From: Excoecaria cochinchinensis
Lineage: Eukaryota; Streptophyta; Magnoliopsida; Malpighiales; Euphorbiaceae
Direction of reading: 5' to 3'
NCBI GenBank assembly: GCA_947683425.1
Contig: CANTUQ010000004.1
Coordinates: 30,624,001 to 30,688,000, forward strand
DNA length: 64,000 nucleotides
The position numbers were made by a program, and so were the translations under genes. Of this stretch, positions 45,534 to 56,930 are shown piece after piece (positions within the stretch are counted from its first letter, which is position 1; each line of letters begins with the position of its first letter). Under the pieces are notes generated by a model, which was not told the origin of the DNA, did no database searches, and worked only from the letters and a program-made list of their open reading frames with translations.

Positions 45534-46616
45534 GCCATATTTTGTATGTGTATGCAATTGCATGAGTTTTGGATTATAAGGGCATTTTAGTAATTTTGCA
45601 TGTTATAAGAGATTTGCTTGCATGTGGGTGCATGCGTGGTGCCATGGTGTGAGTTAGTGGGATTGGAATGGTGTGTGCGTGAGTACACCAAAATAGGTTG
45701 TGCACTAGTGGGTTTAATTTAGTATGTGGGCATGCATATGGTTGTAGGGTATGTGTTAGTTGGGAGAGTCTAGTGTGTGTGTATTGCATTAGCATCTAGG
45801 GTGTGAGTGACCAAATCCCACCCTTAGGATCTTGACATGTGTCTAGGGTTAAGAAAAGAAAAAGGGAAAGAAGAGAAAGGGCAAAAATCAGATTTCCTCA
45901 TTGTGTTTCCCGTTCTCCACGCCGCCCTCTTCTCTTCTCTTCTTCTTTTCTTCTTCTCTTGGACTTTGGTTGAGATTCAAGGTTGCTAGTGGGGTTTGAT
46001 CATCACTTTGTAGTAATTGGTAAGTTTCATGCATTCATTTTACCTTTGTTTGAGTTTCCATCTTCTTCTCTTTTCTTGTTTTCGAAATGGGTTTGAAGTT
46101 TGGATTTTTGGTTTTGTTTGCTTGTTCTTGGTTGGGTTTCCTAGTTGAGCCTCCCCGGGATCCTAAAGGCAAGGAAGTTGCTGGATCAAGTGGAACTAAA
46201 CACTAGGAGCTAAGGATTTTGAGGTTTGGGAATTTCTTCCTTTTTATGTGAAAATGTTCATGAGGGTGTTCTTGATGTTTTCATGGAATTAGGTTGTTAG
46301 ATGTCCTTTATTTTGATGTTTATGCTATGGGTCTTTGTTTTAGAATGTGGAACTTGTAAGATTATGAATTAATCATGATGAATTCGGATTTGAAGTAATT
46401 TGATGCATAAATGGAGTTGTGAATGATTATTGAAATTAAATGTTCAAATTGATGGATTGGATGAAGTTTATTGTTAATAAATGTTGTATTATGGTTGTTT
46501 ATGCTTTTGGATGGCTGGATTTGAGGTAAGTCACCTTTGATTGAGATTTGAGTGTTTGGAGGAGGAAATGGAAGAGGAAAATCTGCAGAATTTCTGCAGA
46601 TGTTCAGAATCCCGAC

Positions 46617-47002
46617 TCTGTCGCGATCGCGACGACTGTCGCGAGGTCGCGACAGAGAACGGTAGTGGGAGCTTCGCTGTCGCGAGCACGCGACATCCGC
46701 CGCGAGCCCGCGACAGCCGAAGTGTCGTATACCTTCAGTCGCGAGCGCGACAACAGTCGCGAGCGCGACAACAGTCGCGATCGCGACAGAGAGTATTGTT
46801 GCCTGGTGTTATCGCGACCACGCGATCCGTCGCGAGATCGCGACAGCACCCTTTGCCTTCTGTCGCGATCGCGACATCCGTCGCGAGCGCGACAGAGCCT
46901 GGCTCTTCCGTTCTCCCCGCGGTCGCGAAATCTGTCGCGCGCGCGCAGCGAAGAGACTTTGGTCTCTGTCGCGAGCGCGACAGACGTCGCGAGCGCGACA
47001 GT
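46617..47002. repeat. Palindrome island in the T1 3' LTR
   Basis: Same as 39323-39690 plus one tandem 18-bp unit, AGTCGCGAGCGCGACAAC, present twice at 46737-46754 and 46755-46772. Confidence 0.85.
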
Positions 47003-47216
47003 CCCTTGTATGCTGAATGAGTTTTCTTCCTTCACGTGTGCCTTGAACTTCAGTTTACTTTAGCAGTTAGGAGATTTATGCTTGGTATTCTATAAATGAT
47101 ATGCAAGTGTAACCATGATATGATTATGCCCATTTGATGATGATGATTTTGGAAACGGTGAAATGGTTTGAATGATATACATATATATGACCTGCTAGAG
47201 TCTAGTCAGTGGATAG

Positions 47217-47687
47217 TTAGGCATGCCTAATAGAGTCTTTGCTGCAGCTTCTGTTATTTCTGTTTGGACCCCGATCAGGTCCCTGTTCGTTCCTCGCGAA
47301 CTTCTGTAATGTGTTTGGATCTTGTTTAAGGTCCTTCTGGAAATGTTTGTGAATGAAAAGTTAAAATGGTTTTTCGTATTCGATTGGTACTCGTAAAGTA
47401 CTTTCTGTTCACTCGTTATCCACTACCTTGAGTCAGCAGGTGTTTCAATGCTTAAAGTACTTGTATGAATTGTTATATGAGCAAACACATGTTTTATCCT
47501 TCTGGATGCAATGATGAAAAGTACAATCTGTAATGAGAATACGATTATGGATATGAATCTTTTGGTGAATGATTATATGTACTTACGCATGTGAATTGCC
47601 TTGACGACCGTTGTGAATGGTTGTCTTTATGCTATGTGTGTTTTCCCCACTAAGCGTTTATCGCTTAGCACGGTGTGTTTACCCGTG
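47217..47687 (+). promoter_or_regulatory. T1 3' LTR hairpin chain and double hairpin
   Basis: Copy of the 5' LTR structures: palindrome and hairpins at 47217-47401, double hairpin at 47650-47687. Confidence 0.55.
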
Positions 47688-48087
47688 CAGGTGCGGAAGG
47701 AGTTGCTTTTGGGAGAGTCGTCGCCATCAAAGCCAACACAGCAGGGTCTTAGTATAGGGCTTATTTTTGTAGGTTATGATTCTTTTGTATAAGAACTCTC
47801 ATATGATTTTGTATCAGCTTCCGCTTTTGTATATGTATTTTTGGGATATGTAATTATTTATTGTTTCTCTCAGTTGATCAGAACAGTAATGTAATGCTTA
47901 TATTATATTAATGCATGATCAGCTTCTTTGATTGGTATTGTAAAGTTTTAATTTACCCTGTATTTTGGTATGTATGTTTATGTATGAATGTATGTATATT
48001 CTGTATCCTTGTGGTGGCACCTTTACTCCTACGGCGTCCCACTCCATATCGGATGGGATCGCCTACGTATGGGTAAGGGGTGTTACA

Positions 48088-49991
48088 AGCGCGACAATCG
48101 TTGCGATCGCAATAGGGACCTTAGTTTTCGCCTTATTTTTCTGATTCCGTTTTCTCTTTTAAAATTAATTTTGAATAGTTTCTTTATGAGTTTTAGCCCT
48201 TTATGTTGTATAAAGGCTTATTTATATATACATTATGATAATGATATGTTACAATTTAGAACCTGAAATGTATTATGCATATCTATACTTATGATCCTTC
48301 TCTAGATTATTATGTTATGCTTAAGTGTAAATTGTATCATGGCATGATTAAGACTTTACATTGTTAAGTATTGGCATAATAATATTTCCCCTACGTGACC
48401 CTGGTGCTATGGAATAAGGATATGGGTATAGCATGTTGGCATGAATTATATTATATGCTTTGCAATATAAATTGTATGATGCATGACTGATTTTATGAAC
48501 TTATTTATATGTCTAGCCCATTATGGATTATGCATGATGATACAAATTATGTGATTCAAAATATGATTTGTTTTATGCATGACCTGCGAGAGTCAGTCTA
48601 GTGGATAGTTAGGCATGCATAATAGAGTCTCTTTAGCTGCAGCACCTTTGGATGTTTGGAACCTGATCAGGTCCCCGTTTGGTTCCTCGTGAACCCTTTT
48701 AATGTGTTCGAATCATCACGATCCTTTTTAATGTGTTTGGATCTTATTTAAGATCCCCCTCAGTAAAATGTTTGAAATGTGATAAAATAAAATGGTTTTC
48801 GATTCGTACCCGTAAGGTACTGCTATGCGTCTGATTCGTACCCGTAAGGTACCGCCATGCGTTTACTCGTTATCCACTATTGTGAGTCAGCAGGTGCTTT
48901 ATTGTTTTGTTTCGTTTTGCTTGAAATAACTATGAGAATGTGTTATCTAAATGAGTATTATTTTGGACATCTGAATCAGATAATCATCCGAATGTGACTG
49001 TAAATCCCTGAATGGGGTGAAGGTGACTCAAGCATGTGTTTTGTGCATGATTATCCACATATATTATCTAGTGAATGTGTTTGTATGCAGTCAATAGTGG
49101 ATATAGTATGTGAACTAAGATGTGTTCGACTTTGATCATGATCTCTCGAATGCCATGAATATAGTTTATTATGTTATGCTTATGAGAATGTGAATCTGAT
49201 TAGTTATGCTTTTCAGCATCTGAATTAACATGTTTAGAAATGCGAGCTTGAATTATTGAATGCTTAGGTTAATTAGTATGTAAATGATTGTGAATTTGTA
49301 CTAATGGCTATTATGGTTAATTATGTGAATTGATATAAGTATGAATGCATTCTTGATTATGGAATGTTATAAATATTGCGTTATGTTATGTGTTTTCTCT
49401 GGTTTTGCTATGGTAGTGGTCTCGTCATGTTGGCATGTGTTTATATCTCATTGTATTAGTATATATGTATTATTTGGGGTGCAATGCATGTGAATCGGCT
49501 TCGGCATGTGTTGTGCGGTAATGGATGATGATGAGCCAAATTAAAGTGTATAAGAATCTGATCTTGAACTAGTGTATGCTTTGAATGTAATATTTTGCTA
49601 TTTGTTCCTTTGGTCTCAACTATGGGAGCGTCTTCGGCATGTTGTTGTGTGTCTACGTTCATGACAGGATATTTTATGTGATAGAGTTGCGCAGTGGAAG
49701 TGTGGTGTTTCATGTCTTCCCTTGGGTTTGGCTAATGTGTGTTATAGCATGATAAATGTATGTTTAGATAGCTAGTGTTCTTAGCATGGTAATTGGGTAC
49801 GTTATTATACGGTATTTGTGTTGCATGCGAATGAGTTCTCAGTTCATGCATGGGTACTTTGGCATGATAGTTGCATGTGTAATATCTCTTGTGACTGTGT
49901 ACGGTAAGATACTGATACTTGATACCTCGGTAAGTGCATGGATGTGAATTTCCGAATGAATGCCTTTGCTATGCAAGCCTGACTATATATA
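48088..49991 (+). mobile_element. L6: right part of the interrupted LTR, truncated
   Basis: Resumes the palindrome island after T1, then runs through the hairpin chain. It stops near 49991, about 650 bp short of a normal LTR end; the double hairpin and terminal TGTTACA are missing. The text just before the break matches E3 near 52900-53000. No gene is visible. Confidence 0.8.
48609..48852 (+). promoter_or_regulatory. L6 palindrome and hairpin chain
   Basis: TTAGGCATGCATAA (48609-48622, one arm mutated), a GGAACC/GGTCC unit near 48658, and two GTACC-cgtaa-GGTAC hairpins (48806-48820 and 48838-48852). Confidence 0.5.
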
Positions 49992-50999
49992 TGTGCTAAG
50001 TGGGCTTGTAATACTATGACATGTGGACCTATAGGGAGTGGACAAGTGGATTTGATTTGCTGATTATATGGTGCATGTGTGTATGGTGTTTTGAGGTGTG
50101 AAAGTCAAATGAGGAGTTTTGGCCCAATGAGAAGTTGCCAAGTGGATATGGTAGGTGTGCATTGAATGAAAAGAAAGGAAAAGGGGGAAAAAGAAGGAGA
50201 GAGAATGCAGGAACAAGTCCATTCCCCGTTCTCCTCTCTTCTTCGGTCCTTCTTTCCCACTTTCTTCTCTATTTTCTGCACTTCCTCCTTTTCTTTCTTG
50301 TGCTTGGTGTTTGGGCTCTTGATTGGGTGATTTTGGTAGAGATTTGGATCAAGATTAAAGAGGTGAGTTGGGGTTTTAGGCTTCCTGCGTTTGGGTTCTC
50401 CTTCTTCTCCTTTTTCTTTTGGTTTTGTGTGAGTTAGGGTTTTGGATTAAGAGTAACTCCTAGATTTTTGCTTTGTGCAAGTTGGTGGTAACAAGAGGAA
50501 GTTTAAAGGCAAGGAAAAGATTGAGGAGTAAAGCTTGAAGAAGTGTGGGTTGTGCTTCCAAAAGAGGTTTGGGAGTGTGTGTGTTGTGAATTTCGGTTTG
50601 AGTGCTCTGTTTTTGTTTTATTCTCACTTAGATTGTGTATGGTGTGACTTCTAGAATTTTGAGTGTCTTGGCATGTGTAAATGCGTGATTTTGGTTGGGT
50701 AACTGTCCTAGGAATGTATGTGTAGTGATTAAGATAGGGGTATGTTAATTTTGGTATGAGAATTGCTTGAATTGGATAACCCCTGTTTCAGTGTTCTTGA
50801 TCTATTATTTTTGTGATTTCTTTGATTTAATTGTTGGATCTTGTGTTAATTGAGTGTGATTTGATCATGAGCATATTGTGGTATGCATTTGTGTGATAAG
50901 GTAAGAGTTTATGCATGATTGAGTGTTGTTTGAAAGGTTTTAAAAATGGTTTTGGAAAAGAAGATTTTTCTGCGTTTCTACTGGAAATGGAAAACACGC

Positions 51000-51392
51000 T
51001 CCTGTCGCGAGCGCGACGCTTGTTGCGATCGCGACAGAATCGCGCTATTCATCTCCGTGCGCTGCGAGTGGTGGTGTGTTCTCTTGTGTTGTGAGGAGAG
51101 AGTCACGAGTCGTGAGAGGCGATCACGACTCGTGACCCCTCTCTCTCATGGAGAAGGGCTTTGTTACGAGTGGTGACCAAGCATCATGAAGCGTGACTTC
51201 TCTCTTTTGTGAGAGTCCCGTCACGAGTCGTGATGGGGGATCACGACTCGTGACCCCTTGAGCTCCGCCTTGCGACCTCACTCTTTTGTGAGAGTCCCGT
51301 CACGAGTCAGATCAATCACGAGTCGCAACTGCGTATGCAACTCGGGACTGGCCTTCTTCCCCTGTGTTACTGTCGCGATCGCGACAGTGAGC
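51000..51392. repeat. Palindrome island in the E3 5' LTR
   Basis: TGTCGCGAGCGCGACG-type units at both ends enclose TCACGAGTCGTGA/TCACGACTCGTGA units. Two internal units are deleted compared with 58962-59430. Confidence 0.75.
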
Positions 51393-51970
51393 CTCCCTCC
51401 TGCCTGCTTTGTCCTGTTTTGCCTAGAAGTCTCCTTCCTTTTTTTTTAATGGCTTTTTACACTATGTAAGTTATATTTTATTTTTTTATGCTGGTGTATT
51501 TATATTTTTGACTTGTGTTTATAGTTAATGATGTCGTTTAATGTATAATGGTTCTGTCCATCATTTTCTAAAAATTTCAAATGTGTCTTTTTCAGCTCTT
51601 TTTCCTTTATTTTGGATTCTTTAGCCTTATTTTATGAATTATTCATCGGCGGATGACATACATGGGTATTTTAACTTAGTCAAACAGTAAATATTGTGTG
51701 TAACATTTTATGTTACCCTTTGTTGAATACCATTGGGTCGTTGGTATGTTATTTGATGAGTGTTGGATTTAAACTATATGATTTAGATTGAGATACATTT
51801 TAGAATATTGAATAGTGCTAAAGTGTGTTGATTGAATTATATTACCTACTCAATAAATGAATATATGTATTTATCTAATATCCTCTGTATTATGCATGAT
51901 TAACTATATTATGTGACTTGAAACATATTTTGGTTTATGCATGACCTGCTAGAGTCAAGTGAGTGGATAC

Positions 51971-52157
51971 TTAGGCATGCCTAATAGAGTTTCGTGTAGC
52001 TGTAGCGCCCTTTGAACGAATGGACCCCGATCAGGTCCCTGGCTGGTTCCTCGCGAACCCTTTTAGTGTATGGATCTTGTTTAAGGTCCTTTTTAGTGAA
52101 ATGTTTTTGATAATGGAAAATAATGATGTTGCTTTTTGATTCGTACCCATAAGGTAC
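51971..52157 (+). promoter_or_regulatory. E3 5' LTR palindrome and hairpin chain
   Basis: TTAGGCATGCCTAA (51971-51984), GGACC/GGTCC (52022-52038), GGTTC/GAACC, GGATCTT/AAGGTCC (52072-52089) and GTACC/GGTAC (52143-52157). Confidence 0.55.
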
Positions 52158-53657
52158 AGTTTGTTCACTCGATATCCACTATTGTGAGTCAGCAGGTGCA
52201 TTGTTTGTTATTTTGTGTTTACAAGCATGCTAATCTGATTAGTTACGAACATAAGGATGTGATAGCCGTATGAGTATGATTTTGGGATTTGTGACTGTGA
52301 TTACAAGTCTCTGAATAGGCTAAATGTAACTCTGACCTGTATATTCTACCTTTATCTTTATCTGTAAATGATCGTGTTTATAGTATGTGTATGTGAAGTC
52401 GGTGTGTCATATAATGTGGATACTGCATTTCTGTATAGTGATGCGATAAATTAAAAAGTATATAAATATAAGCTGGAATTTCGGAATGCTATGGTTAATT
52501 TGTATGTATATTAATGTGATTTTGTGCTATTAACTGTTATGACTAATTTATGAACTAAAATGAGTATGAATATAATCTTGATCTAGAAAACGCAACGAAT
52601 TGAATATCATGCTATATTTTTCCCTTAGTGTCAACTATTATAATATCCTCGACATGTTGTGATATGTTTATGTTCCATGGTATGATATTTCATATATTAG
52701 AGTTGCGCAGGGGAAGTGTGGTGGTTTTGGACGTTGACCCTTGGGGTGTTGGCTGGTGTGTGTGTTATGGTCGGACAAATGTAGGTTTAAGGGTCTTGTA
52801 GCTTTGTATGGTAGTCGGGTGCATTAGTGCATGTGAATGGGTTTTCAGTTAAAGTTTGGGTTATTAGTATGAAGGTTGCATGTTCAGTTGTTGAGTAACT
52901 AGGCATGAAGCGGTTTGACATTTGATGCTCTGGTAAGTATATGCAATTGAGGTTGTATGCGTTTCTACATAGTGATGCTTGTATTCTATATAGCACTCTG
53001 TCTGCTTGGGTTCGGCATGAGTTTTTGAATTAGATATGATTTGGATAAATGCATGGTTTTTATATGCAAGTGTATAAATATCTATCTATTATGTCTGTGT
53101 ACATATGCCATTGTGAATGTGTTATGTTTTGGCGACCATTGTGAATGGCCGTCCATATTTCTATATGTTCTCCCCACTAAGCCTTATCGCTTAGCACGGG
53201 TTCTTTTCCCGTGCAGGTGGCAGGTCTGATTCGGTTCGAGTCGCGCATCTGCAAGGGTCGGCCACATAGGAGCTAGAAGTGTTGTATTTTATTCAGCTTT
53301 TGTGAATGGGATTTTGTATTTCTGTATAATATGTTTATGTAATAATATGTAAAGATTCTGATGTAATATTTTAGGCTATGCAAATATTTTTATATTTGTG
53401 TATTAAATATTTCCTCGATTTTATCTTTCCTGTTAGATTTCTGTTGTATGATTGCAAGTATGCGTGTGTATGTGCTTTCGCTTAGTATATGCGCCTTGGT
53501 ACATTATGCATGTTCAGCTTTTGCTCCTTACATTTTAAATTCTTCCGTATTTTTATACGCTTTGTATTGCTTCTGTTCGGTAACACACCTACTCTTATGG
53601 CTTCCTACTCCCTTGCAGATGGGTTCGCTTACGTATGAGTTGGGGCGTTACATTTAG

Positions 53658-53669
53658 CGGTATCAGAGC
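53658..53669 (+). other. E3 primer binding site
   Basis: CGGTATCAGAGC, one base different from the initiator-Met consensus, 5 bases after the 5' LTR end. Confidence 0.85.
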
Positions 53670-53810
53670 ACGGTTTGAAGGTTCTGGTTGTCTTGTTTGT
53701 TTAGGTGTTGAGTCTTTGCATGCTAGTCGGTTATATGTCGCGCCCTTGCATGTAAGTTGGTTTTGTGTCGTGGCCTAATGCAGATGTGTCTTGTCTTGTG
53801 TCTGGTCTAG

Positions 53811-54386
53811 ATGGAGTCTGATCCGAGTGAGAATGTGGGTGAGACAACGGAAAGCGTGAACCCAGTTAGTGTTGATCAGAGTGTTTCTGAGCATCCTCTG
53901 GTTAGAGATTCTGGACCTGCTTCCGATGATAGGATGCTAGTGCAAGGGTTGATTCGGATTTTGGATAGGTTGACTATGCCTCGCGTTCCTCAAGAATTTG
54001 TTCGAAAGATACCTCAGAAGAGAAAAGTGTCGAGTAGAGAGGTACCAGCGGGTAAGAGGATTCGAGAACCTCCGATGTGTCAACATTGTCAGAAGCAACA
54101 TTGGGGTCTTTGTCGAAAGCTCACTGGAGCTTGTTTTCGATGTGGCAGCAAAGCCCATCAGCTTGCCGATTGTCCGAAGTCAAGGGAGAATCTTGCTCGG
54201 CAACCTAGGAAGGATATGGAGAATTTGCTTAGAGCCACTCGTGGACCAGCAAGGTTTGTTGAGCACCGTAGTGTAATGACAGAGCCCGTAGAGCCTTCCG
54301 GTATGTTTTATTTAGATATGTTTGAGGGAAGTTTGTTTTGGTACTTTGAGATGAGAGCGTATTTGAATTTTAGAAGGTTTTGGTAG
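53811..54386 (+). CDS. E3 short Gag: N-terminus and zinc knuckles only
   Basis: An open frame of 191 codons. The first ~30 residues resemble the T1 Gag N-terminus (both share ESVNP). It then passes straight to a basic stretch and two zinc knuckles at residues 90-121 (CQHCQKQHWGLC and CFRCGSKAHQLADC) with every Cys and His kept. The ~170-residue capsid-type domain present in T1 is missing. The C-terminal ~60 residues, ending FRRFW, have no counterpart in T1 and run into non-coding DNA. The frame is open although the element has no pol, which may mean recent loss or selection on an RNA-binding protein. Whether it is translated is unknown. Confidence 0.75.
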   Translation: MESDPSENVGETTESVNPVSVDQSVSEHPLVRDSGPASDDRMLVQGLIRILDRLTMPRVPQEFVRKIPQKRKVSSREVPAGKRIREPPMCQHCQKQHWGLCRKLTGACFRCGSKAHQLADCPKSRENLARQPRKDMENLLRATRGPARFVEHRSVMTEPVEPSGMFYLDMFEGSLFWYFEMRAYLNFRRFW

Positions 54387-54836
54387 TACTCTATATGCCT
54401 ATCAGCTATCTCCAGAAAAGTATTTGAATAAAAGCATACTAAATCATGGGGATGGGACAAAGTGCATCATCATAGCATAAATTGCATTTCTTCAGCATCA
54501 CTTTGCATACATGAGCCATCACATTCTCATTGCATCATCATCCCTTTGACCATACATGATGAAGCATTTGCATATGTGTTTTGATTGAGAGAAGGCTGAT
54601 AGGGTATACGTGTACTGTTTGCTATTAAGATTAAGGGTGGAAATGGTGAGCATAGCAACGGCTAAGGAAAGTGTTCTATATTTAGTTACAGTTAAGTAGA
54701 AAGTGATTCAAGAGTATAATGCTGGTAGTAAGTATAAGCCAGTGAGTGGTTTGGAATTGGAATGTATGAGTTTGATGGTGACTGGGAGTGTAGTGTTACG
54801 ATTTTCCGGTGTGAGTGAATTTCGAGGACGAAATTC
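54387..54836 (+). mobile_element. E3 non-coding internal region
   Basis: Takes the place of pol. It matches the minus strand of the array internal domains: CAGCTATCTCC near 54400, CATGGGGATGGGA near 54446, AAAGTGCAT, and the stretch before the PPT. No ORF is conserved. The shared text points to a common non-autonomous ancestor. Confidence 0.75.
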
Positions 54837-54853
54837 TTTTAGGAGGGAAGATT
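54837..54853 (+). other. E3 polypurine tract
   Basis: TTAGGAGGGAAGATT directly precedes the 3' LTR. Upstream is GAATTTCGAGGACGAAATT, the usual coding tail before chromovirus PPTs. Confidence 0.8.
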
Positions 54854-55750
54854 TGTAACACCCCAGATCGGGCCTAGTCGGAATGTGCTTGCTCAGTCAG
54901 AAGGAGTGAGGGTACGTCGGTGATTTGTGCAGGAGAATATTGGATTTATTAAGGACTTAATAAATGAGATTAAATTAATAAGAGATTGAGTGAGGAGGTT
55001 ATTTAGTGTGTATGTATGTGTATGATGTTTGAGTGCATGAAGTCAAGATATTTATAAGTGAGAGCCAATAGAATTGTGCTAAGTGGGCTTGTAATACTAT
55101 GACATGTGGACCTATACGGAGTGGACAAGTGGATTTGATTTGGTGATTATATGGTGCATGTATGTAAGGTGTCTTGAGGTGTGAAAGTCAAAGGAGGAGT
55201 TTTGGCCCAATGAGAAGTTGCCAAGTGGATATGGTAGGTGTGCATTGAATGAAAAGAAAGGAAAAGGGGGAAAAAGAAGGAGAGAGAACGCAGGAACAAG
55301 TCCATTCCCCGTTCTCCTCTCTTCTTCGGTCCTTCTTTCCCACTTTCTTCTCTATTTTCTGCACTTCCTCCTTTTCTTTCTTGTGCTTGGTGTTTGGTGT
55401 AACACCCCGCCATCCCCGTTGGAAGGATGCCGGAGTGCCACGCGGCGGACACATATAACAAATTCATATACGCATGTATAAATAAAAACCAAGTGAAATA
55501 TAAAGAAACTTTTAATCATTTAATAGTAAATCCTTTTTACATATAACATATACCAATACCGTCTTACAGAATGAGGCTTGTAATCATATACATATACAAA
55601 AATATACTTGTTTCTTTACAAAGATTACTTTGCTATACACAAGCCATATACACAAAAATTACAGCGGAAGACTTCAAATAACTTCATTTTTAAAAGACTC
55701 CTAGTGGCCGACCTGCAGATATCCGACTCCAAATCCAAACTCGCCACCTG

Positions 55751-55787
55751 CACGGGAAAAGAGCCCGTGCTAAGCGATAACGCTTAG
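55751..55787 (-). other. S3 tandem double hairpin
   Basis: CACGGG/CCCGTG (55751-55769) abuts CTAAGCG/CGCTTAG (55770-55787), both stems perfect. Confidence 0.75.
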
Positions 55788-56094
55788 TGGGGAGAAACAA
55801 AACAAACTAACAGCATGCATATACAATATTTACAACAATACTATAATCTCATCTCATCCATAAACATATATTACAAGTAATCAACTATTAAAACATAATT
55901 AAAATCTACATATTTCTCACCATTACAAATACATATACACTCAAGGTGTATAAACACAAGTTATACTATATTTCATATACAACATATACCTTTAATCTTG
56001 TCAATAAACATCTCAACCTATATGTATACATATCACATATAAACATGTAGCCTGATTAGTCTGAAATACTCTCTAGAAGTGGATACGGTCATTT

Positions 56095-56292
56095 GGATAC
56101 TGATTGAACACAGTATCCCAAGCATATAGAGACATGAGTCTCAAACATGTATTTTCCATATAGAGACCGAAGTCTCGCTTTATTTTCATATAGACCAAAC
56201 ATGGTCGAAAACAAGGATCCAAACGGACCCGCATATATCGTTTTATCATATAGCAGCTGCACACACACACTGACCTAAGTAAGCGCTTACTT
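56095..56292 (-). promoter_or_regulatory. S3 hairpin chain and divergent palindrome
   Basis: GGATACTG/CAGTATCC (56095-56118), GAGAC-atga-GTCTC (56129-56142), GAGAC-cgaa-GTCTC (56163-56176; TTCG loop on the element's strand), GACC/GGTC (56193-56206), GGATCC/GGACCC with one wobble (56215-56230), and the 16-bp palindrome AAGTAAGCGCTTACTT (56277-56292). The sequences are almost unrelated to L0, but the order and symmetry are kept. Confidence 0.65.
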
Positions 56293-56930
56293 ATCCACTA
56301 CTATAACTTATTCAGGCTTAAATAACACAACTCAACAATTCATGTATTCATGTACTTTAAGCAAAATCAGCAACATATACATATATCCAAATATTTATTA
56401 CCAGAAGTAATAAGAATCTATAATTCATCTAGAAATAATTTATGTATACATATATACTGTTCACATTTAAAACAATTAACTATAAATATTAAATACAACT
56501 ATATACAAATACATATTTGACATATACATGTATCTAGATCAAATTCAGAAACATTTTAAATACATCCAGTATCAATTATTAAAGGCCGGAGTACAAATAA
56601 TTCACGTATCATATCATGTGAATTTCATTAAATACTAACTTATATTTCATATATACACGTATATTGATCCAATTCAGAATATTTAAATGTATAAATATTA
56701 ATTACAGAGGTGATAAGAACAAATAGTTCATATTGAACAAGTCCATGTTAAGTAAATTATAAACATATAAATCATGTAGATTAATTATTAATCATGTATA
56801 CAAAACCCAATATTAAGCCATTATTTAAACACAATACAGATTTTAAAACTAATTATTCATCAAACAGTGTAAAAACCTCAAAAATCAGAAGTTAAATCTT
56901 TGTTTTAGGAAGACAGGACAGCAGGCAGAG

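Larger units (their letters stand above)
38208..48087 (+). mobile_element. T1: intact Tekay/Del-type chromovirus (Ty3/gypsy)
   Basis: Complete element: 5' LTR 38208-40776, initiator-Met primer site 40782-40793, one open gag-pol frame 40896-45533, PPT 45492-45501, 3' LTR 45502-48087. The target duplication agcgc (38203-38207 and 48088-48092) is perfect. Comparing the LTRs by eye I saw only an 18-bp repeat expansion, a 1-bp indel and two substitutions in about 2.57 kb, so insertion was very recent. The long LTRs, initiator-Met primer site and C-terminal chromodomain together point to the Tekay/Del clade. This is the only element in the window with all the parts needed to move. Confidence 0.96.
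45502..48087 (+). mobile_element. T1 3' LTR
   Basis: 2586 bp, partner of 38208-40776. It has one extra 18-bp palindrome unit (46737-46772 versus a single copy), one missing base before the GTTATCC segment, and two substitutions. The first 32 bases also encode the C-terminus and stop of the polyprotein. Confidence 0.97.
49992..53652 (+). mobile_element. E3 5' LTR, missing its first ~220 bp
   Basis: Matches the E3 3' LTR from 55074 onward, starting at TGTGCTAAGTGGGCTTG, and ends GGCGTTACA at 53652, next to a primer site. At about 50297 it reads through the site where S3 is inserted in the other copy, so it is the empty site. Relative to the 3' LTR it lacks about 62 bp and 21 bp within the palindrome island. 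Confidence 0.9.

Noticed and set aside
55147..55481. ORFs near the S3 insertion (also 50135-50437)
   Set aside because: Frames change at the insertion and in the paralogue; the text derives from purine/pyrimidine-rich LTR sequence.
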